A stretch of 64,000 bases of DNA from NCBI GenBank assembly GCA_963675135.1, contig OY776119.1, forward strand, positions 72,967,727-73,031,726, given 5' to 3'. Shown in pieces: positions 35,019 through 45,264 of the stretch. This DNA is from Galeopsis tetrahit. Taxonomy: Eukaryota; Streptophyta; Magnoliopsida; Lamiales; Lamiaceae. Both the position numbers and the translations under genes were made by a program. The notes under the pieces were generated by a model that saw only the letters and a list, made by a program, of their open reading frames with translations, was not told the DNA's origin and searched no databases. Each line of letters begins with the position of its first letter. Position 1 is the first letter of the stretch.

Positions 35019-36163
35019 CTGGCCCTACTGCTCCCACTTCCTTCACCATCCTTCTCAGGGACAACTTCCCTGATCCTCTTATCTCCTTTCTTCTTTTGCC
35101 TTGTCTCATTATACTTCAGCCTCAACTCCTCTGAGTGGTCAGAAGGTACACTTACTCCCTCTTCTGCCACTTCATCAACTTCTGCTGATGCTCCTGAGGC
35201 TTCTCTTGAAGACAATTGAGACATTTTCTTTGTTTTGACAGCCCTGGCCTTGGTTATTTTCTTCAGCTTAGGTTTTTCTTCAACCTGTTCTTCAGCAGGT
35301 TTGGCCAGAAGCATTCTCCTTTGCTCAGTTTTCTTGCTGAGCTTCCTAAACAGGACCTTTTGGGCTGGGAGGGGCTTTGCAAAGGTTTGCATCTGAGAGT
35401 AGTGGGAAAATCTTTCAATCAACAAGCTTGCCCTGGTGCAATACTTGAGTTTCCCTTCTAGCACAACCTTGTTGGGAGATTTCACTTTGAATTTTGCCTT
35501 TTCCTTCATCATCTTAGACATGATGAAGGTCCTCCAATCAAACTTGATGCCCTTGTCACTGGCATCAATAATAGCAGCCATAATTCTGATTCTTGGATGG
35601 CTGACCTGCTCCAAGCTTCCAGTGTTGCTCAAGAGACTTTTAGCAACTACCTCAAAGAGGTTGAGAAATTTTGGCTTGAGAGTCTTCTTGTTTTGTGTTG
35701 AAGAGATGGGGCCTGGAACCAATAGCCATTCTTGAGCTATTTTATCTTCATGTCCAGTACCATAAACTTCTGGATTCCTTCCCTCATAAGGCAATCCAAA
35801 AGCTCCTTCAAGGTCTTCTGGAGAGAATTTCACCCTATGAAATTTCTCTTCTTCCCCTCCTTCTGCAACATATGACAATTTGGTGGAAACTTCACCATCT
35901 GCAGATTCACCTCTCCACTTGAGAAAGGCAAAGAATTCAGCCATGTATCCTTCCAAACATGAACTTGGTCTTTCCTCCATGAACTTTTGTAAACCAGCTC
36001 TTCTCAGCCATCTTAGAGTTGGTGTAATATCAGGGTCTTCACTCTCAAAAGATACTATGGGCTCAAAATGAAGATTATTTTTGTTGCTCAAGTATCCAAA
36101 ATCAAGGTCTAGAGCCTTGTTGGAGAAGTCAATAATCATCTCTGGTCTAACCTTGGGAGCCAT
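35006..36163 (-). CDS. Post-pol protein of element B, N-terminal part
   Basis: Starts with ATG at 36163 (MAPKVRPEMIIDF) and runs 385 codons. The last few codons and the stop are supplied by the solo LTR; the original frame leaves it at 35019. Residues around 45-230 form the conserved N-terminal region, with WLRRAGLQKFMEER, then HPRIRIMAAIIDAS and WRTFIMSKMMKEKAKFK; element C has a matching LKIRIMAAIID region. The C-terminal third is Lys/Glu-rich. Removing the LTR and one target copy joins this to the frame at 33556-29968 without a shift, giving about 1,577 codons. Confidence 0.75.
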   Translation of the reverse strand: MAPKVRPEMIIDFSNKALDLDFGYLSNKNNLHFEPIVSFESEDPDITPTLRWLRRAGLQKFMEERPSSCLEGYMAEFFAFLKWRGESADGEVSTKLSYVAEGGEEEKFHRVKFSPEDLEGAFGLPYEGRNPEVYGTGHEDKIAQEWLLVPGPISSTQNKKTLKPKFLNLFEVVAKSLLSNTGSLEQVSHPRIRIMAAIIDASDKGIKFDWRTFIMSKMMKEKAKFKVKSPNKVVLEGKLKYCTRASLLIERFSHYSQMQTFAKPLPAQKVLFRKLSKKTEQRRMLLAKPAEEQVEEKPKLKKITKARAVKTKKMSQLSSREASGASAEVDEVAEEGVSVPSDHSEELRLKYNETRQKKKGDKRIREVVPEKDGEGSGSSRASVGI

Positions 36164-36869
36164 TGAAAGTTACAGAGAAAGGTTTGATAGAGATTGAGAG
36201 TGTTTGAAGAAATTTTGAGCTAGGGTTTCGAATACTTGGGGAAGAAGTGTTTGTGGGGGATCTTAAGACTTGTGAATATTCTAAAAAGAATGTTTGTCAA
36301 TGAGTTGGTGAGGTCTTGATGCAATTCAAAGGTGAACAAAAATGGAAATCCAAAATGAACGGTTAGGATTGATTTCAGAGGAGTTGTCCAGTTTTGATCC
36401 AATGGTCAAAAACCAATGTAACAGTGAAAAACTGTTTTGTTCAAAAACGTGGGTGGTTTTTAATGTTTGTTTAAGGCTGGGGGAGTTTTCGAGGTAGATC
36501 ATGTCCCAAGAAGTTTAATGCAAACAAGAGTTAAATCTTGGCATTTAATGCATGGAAAGTGACCTTTTGGTTGGGAGACAAATTAAATCCCAGAAAGGTG
36601 AAAACTGCATTTTCAATGGGACAGATTTCGAAATAGACAATGATCACCTAAAATAGGTGCTTATCAGACCAAGATTTGGTTTGATAGCCAAGACAACTTA
36701 TCTGACCCTACATGGACAAGTGTCCTGAAGAGTTGAGGACAACTGTCCTGAATTTCAATGGACAAGTGTCCTGAACATTTGAGGTCATCTCTTCTGAATT
36801 TCAGTAGACTTGACCAAGTCTGCTGAAGTTCGAACTTAGTTCCCCCTTAATGAATGAACTCTTTTGGAC
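36164..36869 (-). other. Spacer between pol and post-pol frame of B, with extra polypurine tract
   Basis: About 0.7 kb without coding sequence. TTAAGGGGGAACT on the minus strand (36850-36838) is a second polypurine-like tract just after pol. The words ACAACTGTCCTGAA and ACAAGTGTCCTGAA repeat near 36720-36780. Confidence 0.5.
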
Positions 36870-39800
36870 TCATTTGTCCAACTTCCCTGGATCAAGAAGA
36901 CCCAATTCTGCTGATAATTCCAGGAACCTTGCCTCTGCAAGTGGCTTAGTTAGTATATCATCTTTTTGATGATCTGTGTGGATCTTCACCAACTTAATAT
37001 CCTTCTTCTCCACATGATCTCTAATGAAGTGATGCTTGATGTCCACATGTTTTCATCTTGTGTGCAATACATGATTCTGTGATATGGTAATGGCACTGTG
37101 ATTGTCACAGAATATTGGCACTTCAGTAGAGTTGACTTTGTAGTCCTTGAGTTGTTGTCTTAGCCAAAGAATTTGAGCACAACAACTTCCAGCAGCAACA
37201 TATTCCGCTTCAGTGGTGGAAGTAGCCACTGTATTTTGCTTCTTGGAAAACCAGGATATGAGTTTGTTGCCTAGGAATTGACAAGTCCCTGAAGTGGACT
37301 TTCTGTCAATTCTGCATCCTCCATAATCAGCATCTGAGTAGCCAGTTAACTCTATGTTGTCATCAGCAGGGTACCAAAGGTCTAGATTTTCAGTGCCTTT
37401 GAGATACCTCAAGATCCTCTTTGCAGCCTCAAGATGGCTTTTCTTAGGATTTGCTTGAAACCTTGCACAAACACCGACTGCAAAGGTGATGTCAGGCCTG
37501 CTGGCAGTGAGATAGAGGAGAGATCCAATGATTCCTCTATATTCAGTGGAGTTGGTTGGAACACCACTTTTATCAGGATCCATCTTCCAGTTTGTGTTCA
37601 TTGGGATCCTTACTGGCTTGCTTGTTGTACACCCAAACTTCTTGATTATCTCTCTGGTGTACTTAGCTTGATTGATGAAGATTCCTTCTTTTGATTGCTT
37701 GACTTGTAGACCCAAGAAGAAGTTCATCAACCCCATCATGGACATCTCAAACTTGCTTTGCATAAGCTTGGAGAACTTCTCACAAAGCTTCTCATTAGGG
37801 GATCCAAAAATTATGTCATCAACATAAATTTGGACAAGCAAGATGTCCTCTCCTTCAGAGATTCTAAAGAGAGTTCTGTCCACAGTTCCCTTGGTGAATC
37901 CATGATCCAATAGGAATTGTGACAGTGTGTCATACCAAGCTCTAGGGGCTTGCTTGAGTCCATATAGAGCTTTCTTCAGTCTGTATACTTGGTTTCCAAC
38001 CTCAAAGCCTGGTGGTTGCTCTACATAGACTTCTTCTTTCAAGACTCCATTCAGAAAGGCACTCTTGACATCCATTTGATACACTTTGAACCTCTTGTGG
38101 GCTGCATAGGCTAGAAAAAGCCTTATTGCTTCTAGCCTTGCCACAGGTGCAAATGTCTCATCATAGTCAATGCCTTCATGCTGGCAGTAACCTTTAGCCA
38201 CTAGTCTTGCTTTGTTTTTGACAATCACATCATTTTCATTCTTCTTGTTCTTGAACACCCACTTGGTTCCAATAACATCTTGATGTGAAGGTCTATCAAC
38301 CAGCTCCCATACTTCATTTCTGGTGAATTGGTTGAGCTCTTCCTGCATTGCTGTGATCCAATTGGCATCCTGAAGTGCTTCCTTAATGTCTTTTGGTTCC
38401 TGTTCTGACAAGAAACAACAGAACATAGCACTTTCACCATGAAACCTTCTGGTTTTGACTCATATACTTGGGTCACCAAGTATCAGATCAGTAGGATGGT
38501 AAGACAACCAAGTCCTTCTTTTTCTGATCCCTTCAGTAGAGTTGCCCTCTACTGGGGTTGAGTCATTTTGATCATAGAATTCAGGATAATTCAGTGCAGG
38601 ATCTAAATCAGGATCATAATCAGGGGTGTTGTCCTCAATGTCAGGGACATTGGGATTTTCAACATTTTGAGTTCTCCCTTGATTATTTGACCCATTAACT
38701 ACCTCAGCAGGAGCTGCTTCTTCATTGGTAGTTGTTACCTGGATGTGAACTGGGATTAGCTCATTCAGTTCACCATTTCCATCAGTGGGGTTTGTTTCAG
38801 GAAGGTTGCCTTCAGGATTGTTGTCTAATATAGTATGTTCAGGTAGATTGGCTTGGACAACATCTATGAATTCAGTGTCTTTGTCTTTTAGGCTTAATAT
38901 GGTTGTCCTTTGTGTGATTTCTTCAGGTTCCAAACTATCATTCCTGATCTCAAAGATAGATTCATCAAACACAACATGAGGTGTTTCTTCCACTATAAGG
39001 GTTTTCTTGTTGTAGACTCTGAAAGCTTTACTGATTTGAGAGTATCCAAGAAATACTCCCTCATCAGCTTTGCTATCAAAGGCTTTCAACTGTTCTTTCC
39101 CATTATTGTGAATGAAACACTTACAACCAAATATATGAAAGTATGACACTTTAGGCATTCTTCATTTCCAGAGTTCATAGGGGGTTTTGCCTTGCCCTTT
39201 TGTAATCAAACATCTATTTTGAGTATGGCATGCAGTGTTTATAGCTTCAGCCCAAAACCTCTTAGGTAAGTTTGAGTCAGCAATTAGGGTTCTAGCAGCT
39301 TCTTTTAAAGTTCTGTTCCTTCTTTCTGCAACTCCATTTTGTTGAGGAGTTCTAGCTGCTGAGGTTTCATGAGCTATTCCATTAGATGTGCAATACTCAT
39401 TGATGTATGAATTTATGAACTCAGTGCCTTTATCAGATCTTATCTTGATGATGCTAAGGCTTTTCTCATTTGACAGTCTCTTAAGGAGTTCAGGTAGTTT
39501 GACTTGTGTTTCCTTCTTATTAAGGAGAAATACTACCCATGTGAACCTAGAGAAGTCATCTACTACAACCAATGTGTATTTTCTACCATTTATACTTGAA
39601 GGGGTGATTGGTCCAAAAAGATCCATATGTAGAAGTTCAAGTACCCTTTCAGTAGAAATGACTGGTTTACCTTTGAATGAGGCTTTAATTTATTTTCCCT
39701 CTTGACATGGCTTACACACATGTTCTTTTATGAAAACCTCATTAGGTAGTCCTTTAACTAATGCATTTCTAGCAAGTTTGTTCATTGATTTGAAGTTCAG

Positions 39801-40259
39801 ATGGTTTAGCCTCTTGTGCCATAACCAACTTTGTTCACTAGTACTCTTAGCAATGAAGCATGCAACATCAGTAGACTTGTCCCAGTCTGCAAAATACACA
39901 TTTCCCTTCCTAGTTCCAGTCAATAAAGTTTGTTGAGTTTTATCCTTAATTAAACATTTTCCACTTGAGAACTCAACTTTAAAGTCTCTATCACAGAATT
40001 GACTGATACTTAGAAGATTATATTTGAGACCAGCTACATAAGATACATTGGTTACTTTAATGTTACCAATCATCAAAGTACCATAACCTTTTGTGGTTGC
40101 TTGTGAGCTGTCTCCAAAGGTGACATTTGGGCCTTCTTTTTCTATAAAATCAGTGAGGAGTTCCTTGTTTCCAGTCATGTGCCTTGAGCATCCACTGTCA
40201 AGGTACCATGCTGTCTTTTTGTTCATGCTTCTCTTCTTGTGGCCCAATGGTACCTGCAA
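36870..40259 (-). pseudogene. Copia pol of element B, four in-frame stops
   Basis: Follows gag in the same frame after one TAA (40262-40260). Protease: WYLDSGCSRHMTG. Integrase: HKRLNHLNF and CKPCQEGK (zinc binding), MDLFGPI, IRSDKGTEF and TPQQNGVAERRNRTL (catalytic core). Reverse transcriptase: NQFTRNEVWELVDRP, MDVKSAFLNG, VQIYVDDIIFGSP. RNase H: TGYSDADYGG and TSTTEAEYVAA. The frame stays the same from 40259 to the natural stop at 36872-36870, but stops interrupt it at 39692-39690 (TAA), 39164-39162 (TGA), 38462-38460 (TGA) and 37055-37053 (TGA). No frameshift or deletion is seen, unusual for a decayed pol. Confidence 0.85.
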
Positions 40260-42731
40260 TTAGATAGGTTTAGGTACCCTTTGAGTTTTGGGTCCTGAGA
40301 GGTTAGCTGTACCTTTAGGAACCCAAACTTGCCTAATTACCCTGACTGATTCAAGGTGGCTAAGTTGTTTTCCTTGTGCATCAACATATACTGTCTTTCC
40401 CTTAAATGCCTTTGGGAAAGTATGTGTGAATGTGTTAACTCTGTAAGTTTCAGGGGAGTTGTCAACTCTCCTGAACTTATGAGTTCTTTGTGCAGCTTGA
40501 TGAAATCTTTGAGGAAAGGCATTTTTATGACCATTACCCTTTGGCATGAGGGGTTTTGGTTGTCTCATTTTATTCTGCCTTTGAGGATAGTTGTTCTTAG
40601 GTCTATTCAGCTGAGGCTTTCTCAGATGAGTTGGCCTAGGCTGATTATACCTTGGATAACTCCTTTGAACATTGTTCAGTAGAGTTGTCCTCCCATTGGG
40701 TCTACTCTGTTGACCAATATTCCTCTTATGTTCAGGAGCCTTGACCTTTTCCAAAGGTTTAGGCCTAGTCTTCTGAAACACTTGAGTAGGCATTTCAGTT
40801 AATTTGCCTTTTCCTTTATTCAGTGGCTGAATTATTTCATTCTCAACTTGTTGTGCCACTGATTTGACAAAGATTTTCTTAGTGTTACTTGTAGATGCAA
40901 CACTAAGACAAGGTGAAGATTCAAATGGATCAAAACCCAATCCACTTCTTTGAGCCATAGGTCTTTGATAGCTCTGAATTTCCTCTATTGCTCTAGAGGA
41001 TTTGTTCAAAGCAGACATCTTTAATTTCAGGCTATCTTCACTTGATTTTAGAATATCATATTCATGTGAGAGGTTTTCAAACTTGGCATTTAGAATTTTT
41101 AGTTCAAAGTCTTTTCTCTTCTGAGAGAGTAGTTGATCATCTATCTCCTTTTTTTGGTCAACTATCCTGAGATTTGCTTCCTCAAGCTTTCTCAAGACTT
41201 GTTGATACAACTCAGTAGATTTGACATCAACAGCTGCCTCAGAGTTTTTGTTAAGTTCAATTTCCAATCTTTCATTTTCTCTCACACAATTATCATGAAA
41301 TTCTTGTAACCTAGTGAAATCTTCCATCAACTTCCCAAAGGAAAGTTTCAGGTTAACTTCACTAGTGTTCTGTGATAAAAATGATGGTGAGCTAGAAGTG
41401 GAAGATACCTCATCATCCTCAAGAGCCATATTGCACACATCATCATCATCATCACTGTTTGAGAACAATCCATCTGAAGAGTTGAAGCTTTCAGCACTAT
41501 CAGATTCTTCACCAGCCATCATGGCCTTTCTGTTGGTGAACTTTCTGTCTCTTTTAGCTTGTCTTTCTCTTCTTTCTTTAGAGCTCAATTCAGGGCAGTC
41601 ATACTGGAAGTGCCCTTTCTTCTTGCAATTGTAGCATAGGTCTTCATCATCATCCTTCTTGGATTCATCTTTTCCTTTTGATGATGAGGGGTCAGCTCTA
41701 CTGGACCTTCTCCTATCAGAGTACTTGTCCTCTGATCTCTTCTCTTCAGACCTTTTGTCCTTGGCCTGATCTTCAGGGGAGTTGTATCTTCTCCTGAATT
41801 TGTTGTCTTGGTAGAATTTCTTGTATCTACCAAACCTTGTGTTTAGCTTGTCAAACCTTCTAGCCATCAAGGCTATTTCTTCCTTCATTTCAGTCTTAGA
41901 GACTGACTTTGATGATCTGGGAGTGGGTTGCATTTCAGGTTCAACAACTTTGGCTTTGAATACCACTCCCTTAGTAGGATTTGAAGGTTCCTCAACAGGC
42001 TTTCTTCTATTGAGGTCAAACTCATAGGCTTTGAGTTCTGAGAAGATTTGTTGCATGGGCATGGAAGAGAGATCTTTGGTATTCTGCATCATCACAACAT
42101 AGACATCCCACTTTTGAGTGAGACTTCTCAAGATCTTTAATCCAACTTCTCTCCTGGAGTACACCTTGCCCAATGAGTTGATTTCATTCATCACATCAGT
42201 GAATCTACCAGCAAATTTGTCAATGGACTCATCAGCTTCCATTGAGAACTGCTCAAACTTTTGCACAGAAACTTGGAGCTTGTTCTCCTTGATCTTTTCT
42301 GTACCCTCACACATCACAGCAAGGGTATCCCAGATTTCTTTGGCTGTGGTGCAATGGTAGACTCTTCCCATGACTGCATCTGGAATTGTTTGATAGAGAG
42401 TGTTCATGGCAAGATAATTTAGATTATCTTTCCTCTTTTCATCAGCAGTGAAGTCATCCTCATCCTTGGGAATCAGTTCCCTTACATCTGCTCTTTGCTC
42501 TTCTGTCACCCTGGGGTTAGTTTGGGTAAACATAAAAGGTCCTCTTGTGATTACTCTTAACATGTCAGTGTGAAGAGATGCAAGATGAGCCCTCATTCTA
42601 ATTTTCCAGAAATCATAATTGTCTATTGAGAACATGGGCAATTTATGATGTGAAATGTGATTGACTGGATTTGTGGCCATGCTGTCCAACCCTTGAACAG
42701 CAGGTGGTGGAACAGCATTGTTGTTGGCCAT
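40260..42731 (-). CDS. Gag of element B
   Basis: An intact 823-residue capsid/nucleocapsid protein beginning MANNNAVPPPAVQGL. Residues about 25-240 form the Copia gag domain (WKIRMRAHLASLH, AKEIWDTLAVMCEGTEKIKE). A CCHC zinc knuckle CYNCKKKGHFQYDC spans residues 366-379 for RNA binding. It is followed by an acidic Ser/Asp-rich stretch, a coiled coil (about 470-600), and a long basic Arg/Pro/Asn-rich tail. The length exceeds most Copia gags and fits the Sirevirus type. It ends PKPI then TAA, and pol continues in the same frame. Confidence 0.88.
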   Translation of the reverse strand: MANNNAVPPPAVQGLDSMATNPVNHISHHKLPMFSIDNYDFWKIRMRAHLASLHTDMLRVITRGPFMFTQTNPRVTEEQRADVRELIPKDEDDFTADEKRKDNLNYLAMNTLYQTIPDAVMGRVYHCTTAKEIWDTLAVMCEGTEKIKENKLQVSVQKFEQFSMEADESIDKFAGRFTDVMNEINSLGKVYSRREVGLKILRSLTQKWDVYVVMMQNTKDLSSMPMQQIFSELKAYEFDLNRRKPVEEPSNPTKGVVFKAKVVEPEMQPTPRSSKSVSKTEMKEEIALMARRFDKLNTRFGRYKKFYQDNKFRRRYNSPEDQAKDKRSEEKRSEDKYSDRRRSSRADPSSSKGKDESKKDDDEDLCYNCKKKGHFQYDCPELSSKERRERQAKRDRKFTNRKAMMAGEESDSAESFNSSDGLFSNSDDDDDVCNMALEDDEVSSTSSSPSFLSQNTSEVNLKLSFGKLMEDFTRLQEFHDNCVRENERLEIELNKNSEAAVDVKSTELYQQVLRKLEEANLRIVDQKKEIDDQLLSQKRKDFELKILNAKFENLSHEYDILKSSEDSLKLKMSALNKSSRAIEEIQSYQRPMAQRSGLGFDPFESSPCLSVASTSNTKKIFVKSVAQQVENEIIQPLNKGKGKLTEMPTQVFQKTRPKPLEKVKAPEHKRNIGQQSRPNGRTTLLNNVQRSYPRYNQPRPTHLRKPQLNRPKNNYPQRQNKMRQPKPLMPKGNGHKNAFPQRFHQAAQRTHKFRRVDNSPETYRVNTFTHTFPKAFKGKTVYVDAQGKQLSHLESVRVIRQVWVPKGTANLSGPKTQRVPKPI

Positions 42732-42857
42732 ATCTCAAGAATAATCAGTCAGTCAATAAGTAATAGATTTCAGATAGAGATCAGTTCAGTGACCACACAA
42801 ATATGTGTATTTTGAAAATCAAGATGGATTTTCAGAGGCAGTGGTCTTTGAACCCCT

Positions 42858-42869
42858 GCTCTGATACCA
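42858..42869 (-). other. Primer-binding site of element B
   Basis: TGGTATCAGAGC on the minus strand, two bases inside the 5' LTR; complementary to initiator tRNA-Met. Confidence 0.88.
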
Positions 42870-42871
42870 CT

Positions 42872-44695
42872 TGTTGGTCCTGAAAGGAGTATATAACAAG
42901 TGTATGGGGGGGGGGGGGGGGAATACACTTGTATGCAAATCTTTTCAACTTATGATCAAACCAGAGCTCAGCAAGGTTGTCTTGGACAACTCTGCTGAAG
43001 ATGATAAACACTTCTAAGATAATTAAACTACTAAGTACTATTGAGTACTTAGTTGAGTAACTATCTAGGGGAGTTATAGGTGCAGAATGGTGGTTGGCCC
43101 TTTAAGTTTAAACTCCTTAAGTTTCTGAAATCACTTTGTCAATCCAATACAGTCCAGTTTAGCTTCAGGGAACTTGTCCAAATCAATTTTGCACAGTCTT
43201 TGAATATGTATCTTTTGAAGGATCAGTTTTGTGTGCAGTGTTGAATGATTGTAAGTACTTTGTAAGGCAAATCAACACAAGAGTTTATAGTGGTTCAGAG
43301 GCTCAAGCTCCTACATCCACTTTCCCTGATTTAACAGGATAATTCCTTCACTCTTGGAATTAACTTGTTTTATAGTGCCAAGGTGCACTTGATCAATAAC
43401 ACCACTCCTTAGTGAATTGATCCCTAGGATGTCTAGAGTCCTAGTACCCTCTTCTCAACTCAGAACTGAACTGTTCTTCTCTCAACAGTCAGCTCCTACC
43501 ACTTCTACTACTACAACCTTCTCTCTTTCTCACTTGAAAGGGGTAAGGATTGAAGTATGGTTCCAACTAATGAGATATCCTTTACAATGGAGATCAGTGT
43601 ATAAGGATAGAATATCTCTCTAAGCTTGTGTATGGATATACAGTAAGTTCAGCTTAGAAGAAGTGTTTGAAGACTAAGATAGTCTTTTGAAAGCTTGTAA
43701 GTTCTATGAACTTCAGAATACTTGCTCAATTGGATTGGTAGTTGAATGCTAGTTGGATGCTTTCAAATGGTCTTCACACTTCTGTATTTATAGACAAAAT
43801 GAGGATTTGCCCGTTGGAGAGGCAGCCCCAAATTGCTATAAATGTCTTCCTTGAGTTCTTCAAACTGGAAGACAGATTATTGATAGTGACATGTCCTCAA
43901 TTGGGTAATAAACGGCTTGTAAGACTTTGTCTTCTTTCTGCAGCACTTTTCCCAATGTTTGACTTCTTGTTAAGACTTGGACATGGCTTCTGAAGATTGA
44001 TCCAATGATAGGACAACATTCCTTATCAAATGGACAACTCTCCTTATCACTATCAGCAGATTTGCTTATCAGCAAGGTTGGCTTGCTCATCTTCAGATGA
44101 CTTGGCTCTTTCCCTTTCTTTCACTTCAAGTTGATCTTAGCATGTTCCAATGAAGTTTCTTTAGGGTATGGTTGTCTCTAGCTCTTCAGCATGGTTGACC
44201 TACAACCATTAGAATCTTTGTTCTGGTTCAAACTTGCTGAGACAACTCTTCTGGGACAACTCTCCTGATCAGTATATTTGTTCTTTTAGCTTCAGAGATG
44301 ATGTTTTTCATAGAGTTAACCTCTCTGGACAACTCTCCTGATCAGAGCATTTGACTAATCTTGTCCTTTTGAGCTTTGCAATCTTGTTCTTGCATAGAGC
44401 TAACTCTTCTGGACAACTCTCCTGATCAGACCATGTGGATTTAAATGGAGTATGCTTGTCCTTAGTGCTTGTTCCAGATTTTGAGCCTTGAGGGGATTTT
44501 ATCTTGATCATTTTTAAAGCATAGGTTCCCCCTCACATTGTGCATCTAGTCATCTAAGAGCTGCCTAACATATCAGCTTCTCATCTAGCCTTATGCTATG
44601 TGTTCTAACAATCTTAGAACACAATCATCTTGACTTAGGCATGTCTCCGGGGGTTTTGGTATTTAATCAAAACATATATCATTTTATTCCCAACA
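42872..44695 (-). repeat. 5' LTR of element B, full length
   Basis: 1,824 bp, TG...CA. It includes the segment of about 271 bp missing from the 3' LTR, next to a run of 16 G (42906-42921). A TATA box TCTATAAATA lies near 43793-43784 on the minus strand. Confidence 0.88.
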
Positions 44696-44700
44696 GCATG

Positions 44701-44889
44701 TCCTCCAATGTTCTGGAATCTTCCTGGTTCCAGATCCTTGTAGAAGCTTCTAGATCCTGCCAGAAATGCGACAACATTTAGATCAACATTTAATGTATCA
44801 TTTCAGAAAAGACTTAGAAAAAATCTCGGAAGGTCAAATTAAGATGTTGTTGATAATGTTAAAGCATTTAAGAGTTAACAACATCTACA
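44701..44889 (-). repeat. 5' LTR of element A, distal part with heat-shock motifs
   Basis: The remaining 189 bp of the interrupted LTR. The heat-shock-element motifs are conserved here: TTCTGGAATCTTC at 44711-44723 and GAAGCTTC at 44743-44750. They are now separated from the TATA region near 27880 by all of element B. Confidence 0.85.
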
Positions 44890-45264
44890 TGACTGTCGTG
44901 AACTCAGTTCGAGGGAATGAGAAAAAGATGTGCTAAAAGAGACCAACACTATGTTGGTAGAAAAGCTTTGGTAGTCGACTCATCATTCTAGTAGTAGAAG
45001 ATCTACCCATGTTTTCATCTGATGGAGATTTCCATCTGATGGAAAATGGAGAAGTTGAGGTACAATATGATAATTTTATTTGTTGTTCTTTTGTTTTCAC
45101 TCACTGGAGAGAGATCTTCAGCTTACTTGTGAGCAATTATCGATCTATGACTTGCAAACAAACTTTATGTACACGTGGAAGATGAAATCAAAAGGCTAAG
45201 ACAACAAATCTCTAAACTGACTGAGCAAGGAGTCCAAAATGGTCCTAATTCATCTAACCTATAA
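44890..45264 (+). pseudogene. Old Copia gag relic, right half
   Basis: Resumes the gag split at 18162. The target copy TGACT is followed by the Cys codon that completes the zinc knuckle and by ELSSRE-like sequence. A frame near 45180-45260 reads DEIKRLRQQISKLTEQ, a coiled-coil segment ending in a stop. Several stops and shifts are present. Confidence 0.6.

Larger units (their letters stand above)
28018..44695 (-). mobile_element. Copia retrotransposon B, Sirevirus-like, about 16.7 kb
   Basis: A minus-strand element inserted in the 5' LTR of A, flanked by GCATG at 28013-28017 and 44696-44700. LTRs are 28018-29565 and 42872-44695. In transcription order it has a primer-binding site, gag (42731-40260), pol in the same frame (40259-36870), a leader of about 0.7 kb with an extra polypurine tract, a very long post-pol frame now split by a solo LTR, and the polypurine tract. 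Only five substitutions separate the LTRs over about 1.5 kb, so it is the youngest large insertion here. Length, large gag and post-pol frame point to the Sirevirus lineage. Confidence 0.88.
18163..44889 (-). mobile_element. Copia retrotransposon A, nested host of element B
   Basis: A minus-strand Copia element bounded by TGACT at 18158-18162 and 44890-44894. Its 3' LTR is 18163-19016. Its 5' LTR is split into 27353-28017 and 44701-44889 by element B. Both LTRs sum to 854 bp and differ at about 19 sites (roughly 2.2%). Inside, from right to left, are a primer-binding site, an internally deleted gag, a degraded pol and a post-pol coding relic. It is inactive: frameshifts and stops throughout, and its promoter is interrupted. 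Confidence 0.85.

Noticed and set aside
29968..36163. Calling the post-pol protein of B an envelope glycoprotein
   Set aside because: Its position is env-like, but I see no signal peptide, transmembrane helix or cysteine pattern.
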